From NCBI RefSeq assembly GCF_041435095.1, contig NZ_CP108025.1, forward strand, positions 7,750,001 to 7,814,000: a stretch of DNA of 64,000 bases, in the 5' to 3' direction. The number at the start of each line of letters is the position of its first letter. Position 1 is the first letter of the stretch. The position numbers and the translations under genes were made by a program. Positions 1-8,759 of this stretch are shown here, piece by piece. This DNA comes from Kitasatospora sp. NBC_00315 (lineage in GTDB: Bacteria > Actinomycetota > Actinomycetes > Streptomycetales > Streptomycetaceae). Below the pieces are notes generated by a model, which saw only the letters and a list, made by a program, of their open reading frames with translations, made no database searches and was not told the DNA's origin.

Positions 1-836
1 GAGTGCTGACCGGCGGGCTGCTGGTGCGGTTCGGCTTCTCCTGGCTGTTCTGGGTCGACGCGGTCTCCTGCGCGGCGTTCGGCATCATGGTCCGGCTCGC
101 CGTCCCCGAGACCGCCCCGCCGCCGGGGACTGCGCCGCACGGCTCCGGCTCGGGCTTCGGCGCGGTCCTGCGCGACCGGGTGATGTGCGTCTTCGTCCTG
201 ATCACGGGCGGCTACGCGTTCGTCTACCTGCAGACGATGTCCACCCTGCCGCTCGCGATGCGGGCGGACGGCCTCTCACCCGCCGCCTTCGGCACCGCGA
301 TGGCGGTCAACGGCGTGGTCATCTCGATCGTCCAACCGCTCGCGGTGGTCCGGCTCAGCCACTGGAACCGCAACCTCGTGCTGACCGGTGGCATGCTCCT
401 GGTCGGCCTCGGCTTCGGCCTCAACGCGCTGGTGTCCTCCCCACTCGGCTACAGCTCCACCACGGTGGTGTGGTCGCTCGGGGAGATCGCCTTCACCGGC
501 GCCAGCGCGGCCACCGCCGTCGCGCTCGCCCCGGCCCATCTGCGCGGCCGCTACAGCGGGGTGTACGGCTCCGCGTGGTCCCTGGGCGGGCTCCCGGCCC
601 CGGTCCTCGGCGCCTGGCTGCTCGGCCACGGGTCCACCCTGCTCTGGCTGGTCTGCGCGGCGATCGGCCTCTGTGCGGCGGTCGGCCAGATCCTCATCGG
701 CCCGGCCGTCACCCGCCGCACCGCGGCAGCCGCCACCGACCCGGACGCCTCCCCGCAGGCGGACGCCTCGCCGGACACCACCGGTGGCCGTGACAGCGCC
801 GGAGATCACCACGAGGGCGCCGACCCGACCGAATGA
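1..836 (+). CDS. MFS transporter, C-terminal part (5' end outside window)
   Basis: The reading frame is open to the left edge, so only about the last 277 residues are present. They form alternating long hydrophobic segments of MFS type, with a loop bearing DxxxR-like charges and a hydrophilic Asp/Ala/Pro-rich tail after the last membrane span. The pattern (about eight membrane helices, a central break, no ATP-binding motif) fits the C-terminal half of a 12-helix drug/metabolite proton antiporter. The GTG at base 3 is probably internal rather than the start. Substrate cannot be told. Confidence 0.8.
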   Translation, partial: VLTGGLLVRFGFSWLFWVDAVSCAAFGIMVRLAVPETAPPPGTAPHGSGSGFGAVLRDRVMCVFVLITGGYAFVYLQTMSTLPLAMRADGLSPAAFGTAMAVNGVVISIVQPLAVVRLSHWNRNLVLTGGMLLVGLGFGLNALVSSPLGYSSTTVVWSLGEIAFTGASAATAVALAPAHLRGRYSGVYGSAWSLGGLPAPVLGAWLLGHGSTLLWLVCAAIGLCAAVGQILIGPAVTRRTAAAATDPDASPQADASPDTTGGRDSAGDHHEGADPTE

Positions 837-1034
837 GCCACCGGCTCCCCGCTCCCGACGCCTGCCGCGACCCCTCCCGACGCCTGCCGCGACCCCTCCC
901 GGGGACTGCGGACGACCGCACGCGCCGCCGCCTTCGCCACCAATCCGGACGCACGTATCGACGGCCGGTCCTTCGGCGTGCACCATGGTTCGTCCTGGGC
1001 GCGGGGGCGCCCGGGACAGGGGCGGAGGGGTTTG

Positions 1035-1367
1035 ATGGGGGAGAGAATCGACCAGGGCGGGGAGCCGGTGCGCCCGTCCTGGCCGTCCTGGCCGGAGCTC
1101 GGCGGTTGGAGCGGGGTGTGGGACGCGCCCCGTGACCGGGAACAGGAGGCGGAGCGGGAGCGGCGTTCGGTCACGGGGAGGGTGGAGCTCTTCGCCGGGC
1201 CGCTCGACGGACGGTACCCGCGGTTCCCCGGAGCGGCGGGCGGCGAACCCGTCGGAAGGCTGGAGTTCCCCTCGGGACCGGGCGGCCGGTACCCGAACGG
1301 GAGGTCCCTCTACGTGCGGGATCCGCAGCGCCCCGGCGTGTACCGATGGGCCGGCGACCTTCCGTAG
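1035..1367 (+). CDS. Conserved hypothetical protein
   Basis: A 110-residue soluble protein of unknown function. The ATG at 1035 is preceded by a good GGAGGGG Shine-Dalgarno at 1024-1030; an upstream in-frame start at 978 has none. The N-terminal part is Trp/Glu/Arg rich and the C-terminal half contains GRYP repeats (GRYPRFPG, GRYPNGRSLYV) ending in YRWAGDLP, which suggests a small beta-rich fold. It is convergent with the sulfite-oxidase-like gene that ends at 1447. Codon usage is typical of the window. No function is assigned. Confidence 0.6.
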   Translation: MGERIDQGGEPVRPSWPSWPELGGWSGVWDAPRDREQEAERERRSVTGRVELFAGPLDGRYPRFPGAAGGEPVGRLEFPSGPGGRYPNGRSLYVRDPQRPGVYRWAGDLP

Positions 1368-1446
1368 GCGGACACCCGCCGTCCGGGCGGCCGTCGTCCG
1401 GCGTAGCGGGGCGGGCAGCCGTGAGCCGGTCCGCCGCCCGGCGCCG

Positions 1447-2595
1447 TCACGGCTTCCGCGTGTCGGCGCCGAGGGAACCGTCCTCCACACACAGGACGGG
1501 GACGCGCCGGACGAGGTTGTTCGCGAAACCGCCGCGGTTCCACGGCTGGTCGAGCGGCTGGGTGTGTCCCGCCGCGTCGTGGGCGCGGGCACCCAGCACG
1601 TGGCGGCCCGGCGAGGCCGTCCAGCCGTGCTGCCAGCCGCGCCAGGCCCAGGGGTGCCGGTCGTCGGCGGGGGTGAGCGCGGCGTCGGCCCAGGAGCGGC
1701 CGTCGTCCGTGCTCACCTCGACCCGGACCACGGGAGCGTGGCCCGACCAGGCCCGGCCCTCCAGCCGTACGAGGCCGGGCCTCACGACGCGGGTCCTGGA
1801 CATGAAGTCCGGGAAGCCGGGCGGCGCGATCAGCGCGCGTGGGGCGATCCGGGAGACGGGTTCCCCCGGCTCCGCGGCCTCCTGCCGCAGGCAGTAGGCG
1901 ACGGCCTGCTGGAATCCGGTGAACGGCGTCGCGGTGAGGGTGATCTCCCGAAGCCACTTCACCTGCGCCATGCCGTACCAGCCGGGGACCACCAGCCGTA
2001 GCGGGCAGCCGTGCTGGGGCGGCAGGGGGTCGCCGTTCATCGCGTACGCGAGCAGGACCCGCGGGTCGTGCCCGGTCGCGATCGGGAGCGGGAGGCTGCG
2101 CCGGTAGTCCTGTTCGACGCCGCGTTCGACCCCGTGGTCGGCGCCGGTGAAGACGGCTTCGACCGCGTCGGGCCCGACCCCCGCCGCGGCGAGGACGAGT
2201 CCCAGCGGTGCCCCCGTCCACTCCGCCGTGCCGACCCCCTCGACCAGCCACGGCTGGCTGACCGGGCGCGGGGAGAGCAGGGCCCGGCCGTTGCCCGCGC
2301 ACTCCATGGTCACGCGCTCCGTGACCGCCGGGAAGGACCGCAGGGCGTCCAGATCCAGCGTGAGCGGTTCGCGCACCCGGCCCCCGACGCGCAGGCGCCA
2401 GCGCGCGGGGTCGGCGGCCGGGATGTCGTAGTGCGTCAGGACGTAGTGCAGCCCGGGCGGGCTGAGGTCGTAGCGAAGGGCCTCCAGCGGCAGGCCGTGG
2501 TTGCGGGCCGCGAGCGCCAGTTCCTCCAGGGAGATCGCCTCACCCGCCGCTGCCAGCCGGGCAGGGCCGCTGATGTCGCCGAGTCGTGGCTCCAT
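1447..2595 (-). CDS. Sulfite oxidase-like molybdopterin-dependent oxidoreductase
   Basis: A 382-residue protein with the sulfite oxidase/nitrate reductase Moco domain followed by the Mo-Co dimerisation (Ig-like) domain. The molybdenum-binding cysteine is Cys99 in TMECAGNGR; GCPLRLVVPGWYGMAQVKW and WNRGGFANN are characteristic of the family. No signal peptide or haem domain is visible, so it is probably a cytoplasmic enzyme oxidising sulfite or a related sulfur or organic substrate. The ATG at 2595 was chosen because the first residues match the family N-terminus; the frame stays open upstream without coding character. Exact substrate is unknown. Confidence 0.88.
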   Translation of the reverse strand: MEPRLGDISGPARLAAAGEAISLEELALAARNHGLPLEALRYDLSPPGLHYVLTHYDIPAADPARWRLRVGGRVREPLTLDLDALRSFPAVTERVTMECAGNGRALLSPRPVSQPWLVEGVGTAEWTGAPLGLVLAAAGVGPDAVEAVFTGADHGVERGVEQDYRRSLPLPIATGHDPRVLLAYAMNGDPLPPQHGCPLRLVVPGWYGMAQVKWLREITLTATPFTGFQQAVAYCLRQEAAEPGEPVSRIAPRALIAPPGFPDFMSRTRVVRPGLVRLEGRAWSGHAPVVRVEVSTDDGRSWADAALTPADDRHPWAWRGWQHGWTASPGRHVLGARAHDAAGHTQPLDQPWNRGGFANNLVRRVPVLCVEDGSLGADTRKP

Positions 2596-3168
2596 GACCC
2601 CATTGTCGTCCTCCGCAGGGGAGTCCGGCTCGCCCTCCCGTCCTGAGAAGTCCTCTCCGGTCGGCGGCCTTGGGCGGTTGCCATGCGTCGCAACGGCCCA
2701 AGGGGTGGTCGGTGGATCAGTCGGGCGGGTGGTCCAGCAGCCAACCGGCCAGTTCCTCGGCCGCCGGGTCAGACCGGTGTTGCGCTCGCCGTGGTGGACG
2801 TGCGCGAAGCCGCCCGGCGGCTCCCACTTCGCGTCGGGGGCCGGGACGGTGACAGCGGTCCGGGTGCGGCGGACACCGGGGCCGGGATGGTGAAGGCGCC
2901 GGCGTTCTGCTCGGCCTGTCCGTCCTGCTGGGTCAACGTGCGCTCCAGGTGTGGGTGAACGCGCCGGGCCGGCGGCCGGAGACGGCGGTGGCGGCGCGGA
3001 TCGTGGTGACGCGCCCAGCACGTCCCCTTCACCGTCACGGTTGGTGAGCGAATCGCCGCTGGTCACCGACATAGGCGGCGGGAGGGCGGAGAGTTGACGG
3101 CGGTCGTGACCGAAACCCTTCGTCAGCGAGTTCCCGGGGCCCGCGGCCGAGCCCCGGGAGACGCCGGG
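2596..3168. other. Gene-free stretch with possible decayed coding remnants
   Basis: No intact gene was found between the two minus-strand genes. On the minus strand around 2715-2880 two short protein-like stretches lie in different frames (WEPPGGFAHVHHGERNTG, then SDPAAEELAGWLLDHPPD followed by a stop), which would join with a single frameshift. This could be the end of a broken gene of unknown family, or chance. Confidence 0.3.
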
Positions 3169-4641
3169 TCAGCCGCGGACGGTCGGCTGCGACGCGCTCG
3201 CCGTGGCGAGCGGTGCGAGAGCGGCCCGCGCCGGATCCGCCGCCGTGTTCGGGTCCGGGGTCAGGGACGGCACCGCCCGGCGGGCGGGGACGAGCAGGGC
3301 GGCGAAGGCGGCGGCCAGGCAGAACACCGCGAGCAGGGCGAAGCCGTGGGTGTAGCCCGCGACGTAGGGTTGTCCGGAGGGCTGCAGGTGGCCGGTGACC
3401 AGGCCGGTCATCAGGGCGGCGCCGAGCGAACCGCCGATGGTGCGGATGTTGGCGTTCATGCCGGTGGCCGCCCCGGTCTGGGCCGCCGGAACGCTGTGGA
3501 CGATGAGGTTGCTCATCGAGGCGAAGGCGAGCCCGATGCCGAGCCCGAAGACGCCCGCGGCCAGGGCGACCTGCCAGGGCCGGTCGTGCCACCCGGCGAG
3601 GATCGCGCAGGCGATCGAGCCGAGCACGGCACCGGAGGTGAGCTGGGCCTTCGCCGGGAACCGGCCGGCCAGCCGGCCACTGAGGATGCCGGAGGCGAAC
3701 ATGGCCACCAGCATCGGCAGCATCAGCAGTCCCGCGCCGGTGACGCTCGACCCGAAGCCGTAGCCCGCCGAGGACGGCGTCTGCGCGAAGCCGGGCAGGA
3801 ACGCCCAGACCGCGTACATGCCGCCGCCGAAGAGCAGCGCGGCGGTGTTGGTCGTCCAGACCGCCGGGAGGCGCATGATGCGCAGGTCGATCAGCGGGTT
3901 GCGGGAGCGGGCCTCGGCCAGGGCCCAGAGGGCGAAGAGGACGACGGCCGTCACCAGCAGGACGATCACGGTGGCGGATCCCCAACCCCACTTCGCAGCC
4001 TGGCTGACCGGCAGCAGCAGCGCCACCAGCCAGCCGGAGAGCAGGACGGACGCGAGCCAGTTGACGCTTCCCTCGGTGCGGCTCGGCGACTCGGGGACGT
4101 AGCGGTGGGCGATGATCGCGGTGATCGCGACGATGATCACGGGGAACCAGAAGAGCCAGCGGTAGTCCAGGGCCCCGACGATCGGACCGGCCAGGACCAT
4201 GCCGAGGCCGCTGCCCACCGCGATGACGGCGGACAGGTTGCTGATGCTCGCTGGCACCCGGGCGGCCGGGAACTCGTCGCGGATGATCCCGAAGGACAGC
4301 GGGAACAGCGCACCCGCGATGCCCTGGAGCACACGGGCGACGATCAGCACCGTGATGTTGGGGGCGAGGGCGGCGACGAGGCAGCCGATCAGCAGGGCGA
4401 TCAGCGCCGCGACCAGGGTGCGCTTCTTGCCGACCAGGTCGCCGACCCTGCCGAGGATCGGCGTGAAGATCGAGGCGGAGAGCAGATAGGCGGTCATCAC
4501 CCAGGTGACGGTGGCCTGCGAGGTGTGCATCGCGTGCTGGACGGTCGGCAGGGCGGGCGTGATCAGCGACTGGAGCAGGGCGAACACGCCCGCGCCGGTG
4601 GCGAGGACGCCGAAGGTGAGGCGATTGGAATGGCGGTTCAT
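3169..4641 (-). CDS. EmrB/QacA-type MFS efflux transporter (DHA2)
   Basis: A 490-residue membrane protein with about 14 predicted helices. It starts MNRHSNRLTFGVLATG and contains motif A (GRVGDLVGKKR) after helix 2 and the DHA2 pattern ARVLQGIAGALFPLSFGIIRD. Such proteins export drugs or toxic metabolites by proton antiport. It is divergent from a TetR-type gene across a 312-bp region with a palindrome, the usual arrangement of a pump under its own repressor. The ATG at 4641 matches the family N-terminus; the frame continues upstream but without coding character. Substrate unknown. Confidence 0.9.
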   Translation of the reverse strand: MNRHSNRLTFGVLATGAGVFALLQSLITPALPTVQHAMHTSQATVTWVMTAYLLSASIFTPILGRVGDLVGKKRTLVAALIALLIGCLVAALAPNITVLIVARVLQGIAGALFPLSFGIIRDEFPAARVPASISNLSAVIAVGSGLGMVLAGPIVGALDYRWLFWFPVIIVAITAIIAHRYVPESPSRTEGSVNWLASVLLSGWLVALLLPVSQAAKWGWGSATVIVLLVTAVVLFALWALAEARSRNPLIDLRIMRLPAVWTTNTAALLFGGGMYAVWAFLPGFAQTPSSAGYGFGSSVTGAGLLMLPMLVAMFASGILSGRLAGRFPAKAQLTSGAVLGSIACAILAGWHDRPWQVALAAGVFGLGIGLAFASMSNLIVHSVPAAQTGAATGMNANIRTIGGSLGAALMTGLVTGHLQPSGQPYVAGYTHGFALLAVFCLAAAFAALLVPARRAVPSLTPDPNTAADPARAALAPLATASASQPTVRG

Positions 4642-4953
4642 CGGACCTTCTCGGGGCACGGGTACGACGCGGACAGGAGGGTGGCGAGGGCTGCGGACGT
4701 ACGGAGGGCAGGGTCGTACGGAGGGCGGGAACGGTCGGCAGGTGGGACGGAGGCAGGGCCTGACGGCCTCGCTCGGCGGCCCCGGGCAGGATGCCGCCGG
4801 GTGGCGGCGACCCCGGGGCCCGGGAACGCCGGTGGACGGCGCGGCCGGACGGCAGCAGCGCACGGCGGTGGCCCCACTGCTAAAGTTGAGGCATGCCTCC
4901 ATATTAGCGGAGGTGCCCCTCCGGTTCAATCCGGTATCCGAGATGAGGTCCCC
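4642..4953. promoter_or_regulatory. Divergent promoter region, MFS/TetR
   Basis: Intergenic region between two divergent genes. Most is GC-rich and without signal, but an A/T-enriched island at 4881-4906 carries a palindrome and is the likely shared promoter/operator. Confidence 0.5.
4888..4899. promoter_or_regulatory. Candidate TetR operator (GAGGCATGCCTC)
   Basis: A 12-bp perfect palindrome, GAGGCATGCCTC, extended to an imperfect 16-bp dyad (TTGAGG/CCTCCA). A second imperfect dyad (CGGAGG-N4-CCTCCG) follows at 4909-4924, close to the TetR start. Location between divergent regulator and pump supports an operator role; this is inferred. Confidence 0.5.
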
Positions 4954-5532
4954 GTGTCGGAACAGGTCGTCGTCAGCGAGTTCCTCGCGGCCCAGCGCCC
5001 GCGCCGTGCCGACGCCGCACGGAACTTCGACGCGCTGCTCGCCGCCGCCCGGGAGGCCTTCGCCGAGCACGGCGCAGACGCCTCACTGGAGGACATCGCC
5101 CGCCGCGCCGGCGTCGGCATCGGCACCCTCTACCGCAACTTCCCCACGCGCAGGCACCTCTTCGAGACGGTCTACGCCAACGAGGTCAACGACCTGAGCC
5201 TGGTGGCGGAGGAACTCTCCGGCGAGCCGCCGTGGCAGGCGCTGACCGGTTGGCTGCGCCGCTTCGTCGCGTACACGCTGACCAAGCGCGCGATCCGCGA
5301 GGCGCTGGAGGGGGAGGAGAGCGATGTCTTCCTGGCCTGCCGGCAGTCGATGTACGACGCGGCCGAGCCGCTGCTCAGCCGGGCGCAGGAATCCGGCGAA
5401 GTGCGCCAGGACATGAGCGTCGACGACCTTCTGCGCCTCGTCTCCGGCATCAGCTCGGTCGCGTTCCCCGACGAGGAGCAGCGCGACCGCGTGCTGGGCA
5501 TCGCCCTCGACGGCGTACGCACCGGCAGGTGA
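4954..5532 (+). CDS. TetR/AcrR family transcriptional regulator
   Basis: A 192-residue protein with an N-terminal TetR helix-turn-helix at about residues 46-68 (DIARRAGVGIGTLYRNFPTRRHLF) and an all-helical ligand-binding domain. It probably represses the divergent MFS pump and releases on binding the pump's substrate. The GTG at 4954 follows a GAGG Shine-Dalgarno at 4945-4948; the first residues (MSEQVVVSEFLAAQRPRRADAARN) are typical for the subfamily. Ligand unknown. Confidence 0.9.
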   Translation: MSEQVVVSEFLAAQRPRRADAARNFDALLAAAREAFAEHGADASLEDIARRAGVGIGTLYRNFPTRRHLFETVYANEVNDLSLVAEELSGEPPWQALTGWLRRFVAYTLTKRAIREALEGEESDVFLACRQSMYDAAEPLLSRAQESGEVRQDMSVDDLLRLVSGISSVAFPDEEQRDRVLGIALDGVRTGR

Positions 5533-5785
5533 GCGGGGCGCCGCCGCCCTGGTGCGAGGCTTCCCCCCCCCGGGCGGCGGACGCGTTGCGCCGGGCGGGG
5601 GTCTCGCCGGGCTGAACGCGCCTCGGCGGTGAACGCGACCTGGCGGCCGACGGCGCCCGGTCGGGGTGTCCCGCCGGGGCGACGTCGGCCGCCAGGGTGT
5701 CAGGCCGCGAGGGTGTTCAGGGGTGTTCGGGGGTGCCGGGTCGACCGCGTGTGCGGCCTCCGCGGCCGCCGCGTCGTCGGTGGGC

Positions 5786-6097
5786 TCAGCCCCGCCAGGG
5801 GCTGACCACCGCGCGGGCCAGGTCCACGCTGGCGAGCCGCCGGTGGCGCTGGGCGCCGTCGGAGTGCACGGCCGTCTCGGAGGCCTTGAGCGCGTCGGCG
5901 ACGGTGTGCCCCGCGACGACGAAGGTGTGGACACCGGGCCGTCCGTCACTGCTCACGGTCGGCACGCAGACGCTCCACAGCGCGCCGCGGAACGCGGGTC
6001 GGCCGCCCGGGTCGGCCGTCCGCACCGGTGGCACGGAGTGCGCGGCGGGTACCGACGTCGTACGGGGGGAGATGAGAATCCGATGGTTGGCAGGCAC
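5786..6097 (-). CDS. Conserved hypothetical protein
   Basis: A 103-residue protein, no recognised domain. The GTG at 6097 is preceded by GGAG about 5-8 bases upstream; longer frames to 6205 lack a ribosome site. The middle is beta-like (GALWSVCVPTV, GVHTFVVAGHTVADALKASE) and the end reads LASVDLARAVVSPWRG. Such short proteins recur in streptomycetes without assigned role. A poly-C run (about 5564-5572) lies downstream. Function unknown. Confidence 0.55.
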   Translation of the reverse strand: MPANHRILISPRTTSVPAAHSVPPVRTADPGGRPAFRGALWSVCVPTVSSDGRPGVHTFVVAGHTVADALKASETAVHSDGAQRHRRLASVDLARAVVSPWRG

Positions 6098-6397
6098 GTA
6101 GGGCTCCAAAACGCCAAGGCCGGGGAGCGTGGGTGACCGGCTACTGCTGGTGAGATTCCTTCGCTCGCCCGATCGCCAGGGATGCCTGGTGCCGGACGGT
6201 CCCATCGGCTCGCAAAGCCGACTGCTCGGTGTTCACGGCGAGCCGCCCACGTTCGCTCAGCTCGCTCGGGACGGCCCCAGCCAGTGCTGATGGCCGTCCG
6301 GCCCCGAAGGACTGCCGTCATGATGCCACGAAGGTATAGACCTTTTCGATACCTCGGCGGCAATTTCGCCACCGCCCCACCGATGCCGCCCGGACCG
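6098..6397. other. Gene-free stretch containing a dre-like site
   Basis: No convincing gene. The stretch separates the 3' end of an MFS gene from the start of a small hypothetical gene and holds one DasR-like palindrome, listed separately. Confidence 0.5.
6331..6344. promoter_or_regulatory. DasR-like (dre) palindrome
   Basis: AAGGTATAGACCTT resembles the DasR responsive element core (TGGTCTAGACCA type), with 5-bp perfect outer arms AAGGT/ACCTT. The same TATAGACC core occurs at the nagB promoter in this window. It lies about 235 bp upstream of the gene starting at 6097 and just beyond the 3' end of the MFS gene, so its target is unclear. Confidence 0.4.
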
Positions 6398-7639
6398 TCA
6401 CTCCTGGTGAGCGGCCCGGTGACCGGAGGGCTCCAGGGGCTGCACCGTCCGTAGCGTCGTCGGGGCGGCCAGGGGCTCCGGGGGTGCGGCCCGCAGGGTG
6501 CCGGCCGCCACGGCCGCCACGGCACAGAACGCGACCGGCAGGAAGAACGCGAGGTTGAGCGGGACGACGTGGGTCAGCGGACCGATCACGGCCGGTCCGG
6601 CGAGCATGCCGAGGTAGCCGAGGCCGGCCACCCGGGAGACGTTCGCCCCGGCGGCGGCCGGGTCGGCGTGGCCCGCCGCGCTGAAGAGCTGGGGGATGCA
6701 GCCGGACAGGCCGATGCCGAACACGGTCCAGCCGATCAGCGCCGGTGCGATCCACGGTGAGAGCGCGGCGAGGGTCAGGCCCGCACCGCCCAGGACGGAG
6801 CCGAAGCGCAGGACGGCGACGGGACCGAAGCGGCCGGCCACCCGGTCGGCCAGCAGACGGCCGGCCGTCATCGCGGCGGCGAAGGCGCCGTAGGCGAGGG
6901 CCGCGGTGGCGGCGGGCGCGTCGAGGACGTCCCGCAGGTGCAGCACGCTCCAGTCGTTGGCCACCCCTTCGCAGAGCATGAGCATCAGGGCGAGCGCGGC
7001 CAGCACCCAGATCCGGCGGGGTGTCCCGCGCCGGGTCCTCGCGCCGTCGCCGTCGCCGGCCGGCGCCGCGGCGGGCGCGGGCTCGGGCGCCAGCAGTCCG
7101 GGGGCGGCCACGGCGGCGGCGACGAGACCGACGCCGGCCACCACGGCCAGCGTCGCGCCGGGGCTCCAGCCCCGCCCGAGGGTGCCGGCGCCGAGAAGCG
7201 CGGCGAGGACACCCCCGATGGAGAAGGCGGCGTGGAAGGCGGACATCACCGGGCGGCCGTAGCCACGCTCGACCTGGACGGCATGGGCGTTCATCGCGAC
7301 GTCCAGGCAGCCGTTGCCGAAGCCGAGCACCAGCAGGGCGCCGCCCAGCGTCCAGGGGCCCCCGGCGAACCCGGGCAGCACGAGGGCCGCGCTGCAGAGC
7401 GCCGCGGCGACCGGTACGACGGCCCGGGCGCTGAAGCGGTCGGTGAGCGGACCGACGATCTGCATGCCCGCGAACGCACCGGCCCCGAGCAGCAGCAGCA
7501 GCCAGCCGAGGGTGCCGTGCCCGATCCCGGCCCGGTGCTCGACGGTGGGGATGTGGACGATCCACATCCCCATGAGGAAGCCGTTGAGGATGAAGTAGGC
7601 GAACGTGGCCAGCCGTGCGGTCGGCAGTGATCTCTCCAT
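6398..7639 (-). CDS. MFS transporter
   Basis: A 413-residue protein with about 12 membrane helices, an N-terminal MERSLPTARLATFAYFILNGF and a hydrophilic central loop (around residues 185-205) rich in Ala/Pro/Gly/Asp. The motif GNGCLDVAMNAHAVQVER is typical of the fucose/hexose-permease-like MFS group (YbjJ-like). It is divergent from a DeoR regulator, so it may import or export a sugar-type compound, but no substrate can be read from sequence. The ATG at 7639 fits the first helix; upstream in-frame TTG at 7705 overlaps the operator region. Confidence 0.87.
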   Translation of the reverse strand: MERSLPTARLATFAYFILNGFLMGMWIVHIPTVEHRAGIGHGTLGWLLLLLGAGAFAGMQIVGPLTDRFSARAVVPVAAALCSAALVLPGFAGGPWTLGGALLVLGFGNGCLDVAMNAHAVQVERGYGRPVMSAFHAAFSIGGVLAALLGAGTLGRGWSPGATLAVVAGVGLVAAAVAAPGLLAPEPAPAAAPAGDGDGARTRRGTPRRIWVLAALALMLMLCEGVANDWSVLHLRDVLDAPAATAALAYGAFAAAMTAGRLLADRVAGRFGPVAVLRFGSVLGGAGLTLAALSPWIAPALIGWTVFGIGLSGCIPQLFSAAGHADPAAAGANVSRVAGLGYLGMLAGPAVIGPLTHVVPLNLAFFLPVAFCAVAAVAAGTLRAAPPEPLAAPTTLRTVQPLEPSGHRAAHQE

Positions 7640-7642
7640 GAT

Positions 7643-7703
7643 TTCGAACATAGCAAACAGAATTACTGTTGGATAAGTTGCTCTTCGAACATCATCGATG
7701 TTC
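7643..7703. promoter_or_regulatory. Divergent promoter with repeated TTCGAACAT operator boxes
   Basis: The 74-bp gap between the MFS and DeoR genes is unusually A/T rich. TTCGAACAT occurs twice as direct repeats (7643-7651 and 7684-7692), and the second copy is part of a dyad GAACATC-ATC-GATGTTC at 7687-7703. Multiple spaced boxes are usual for DeoR-family repressors. Autoregulation and control of the MFS gene are inferred. Confidence 0.6.
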
Positions 7704-7713
7704 AATCGTGGTC

Positions 7714-8472
7714 ATGGCGAGTACGGAGCGACTGCGGCAGATCACCGAGGTGGTACGTGAGGCGGGCCGGATGGGCATCGCGGAACTGGCCGAGCTGACC
7801 GGGGCCTCCGAGATGACCGTCCGCCGGGATCTGGAGGTGCTGGCCGAACAGGGAGTCCTGGAGCGCTACCGGGGCGGAGCGCGAAGTCTGCTGCTGCGCG
7901 GGGAGGAGCCGCCGTTCGCGCTCCGGGTCGCGGAGGGGGCGGAGGCCAAGCGGCGGATCGCGGCCGAGGTGGCGCGGCTCATCTCCGACGGTGAGTCCGT
8001 GGTTCTCGACAGCGGCACGACCTGCCTGGAGGTGGCGCACGCGTTGGAGGGCCGCAGGCTCACCGTGATGCCGCTGTCACTGCACGCGGTCAACGCCCTC
8101 GCCAGGGCACCGCAGTTGACGCTCCTGGTGCCCGGCGGCCGGCCGCGCGCCGGCGAGCTGGCACTCACCGGCCCGCTGACCGAGGCCTCGCTGGCAGCCC
8201 TGCGCTTCGACACCGCCGTCATCGGCTGCTGCGGCCTGACCGCCAGGGACGGCCTGACCGCCTACGACCTGGACGACGCGGCGATCAAGCGGGCCGCGAT
8301 CGCCTCGGCCCGCCGGGTCATCGCCGTCGCCGACGGCGCCAAGCTGACCCGTACCGCCCTGGCCTTCGTCGCGCCGGCCTCGGCCCTGCACGCGGTGGTC
8401 ACCGACGAAGGCGCCCCGGCCGGGGAGAGCGCGGCCCTCGCCGCGGCCGGGGTGACCGTGCGCAGGGTGTGA
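7714..8472 (+). CDS. DeoR family transcriptional regulator
   Basis: A 252-residue regulator with a DeoR winged helix at residues 1-55 (IAELAELTGASEMTVRRDLEVL, then RYRGGA) and a C-terminal DeoRC sensor domain with the phosphosugar-binding signature DSGTT at residues 99-103 and GCCGL near residue 170. These proteins usually respond to sugar phosphates. It probably controls the divergent MFS transporter. The ATG at 7714 matches the family start (MASTERLRQI); an in-frame GTG lies 6 bases upstream. No clear Shine-Dalgarno is seen. Confidence 0.9.
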   Translation: MASTERLRQITEVVREAGRMGIAELAELTGASEMTVRRDLEVLAEQGVLERYRGGARSLLLRGEEPPFALRVAEGAEAKRRIAAEVARLISDGESVVLDSGTTCLEVAHALEGRRLTVMPLSLHAVNALARAPQLTLLVPGGRPRAGELALTGPLTEASLAALRFDTAVIGCCGLTARDGLTAYDLDDAAIKRAAIASARRVIAVADGAKLTRTALAFVAPASALHAVVTDEGAPAGESAALAAAGVTVRRV

Positions 8473-8747
8473 GGCTCCCGCCGAGCGACGCGATCACCGT
8501 CCGACCGGACGCCGCCCGTGGCGGGTGTCGTCCGTGGCGGACGCCGTCCCGGGCCGGATCTCCCGGGCCGGGGCCGCGTCGACGCCCCTCCGAAGCCGGT
8601 GCGTCGGCACTGACGGCCCACCAGGGGAGTCGCGTCCGGGGCGGTGGCCTCGACCGCCGACGGGCCGGCGTCGGCGTGCTCCCGGTGGCACGGGCGTCGT
8701 GTGGTGCCATCTCAGCCGGGTTCCTGTGCGGGCCCCCGGCGTCGCGC

Positions 8748-8753
8748 TAGGCT
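8748..8753 (+). promoter_or_regulatory. -10 element TAGGCT, probable leaderless promoter
   Basis: TAGGCT lies exactly 6 bases before the ATG at 8760. This is the spacing expected if transcription starts at the A of the start codon, and no Shine-Dalgarno is present. Confidence 0.5.
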
Positions 8754-8759
8754 GTCCCC

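Noticed and set aside
3094-5532. Long plus-strand frame joining upstream sequence to the TetR gene
   Set aside because: Only the part from the GTG at 4954 has TetR homology; the rest is antisense of the MFS gene.
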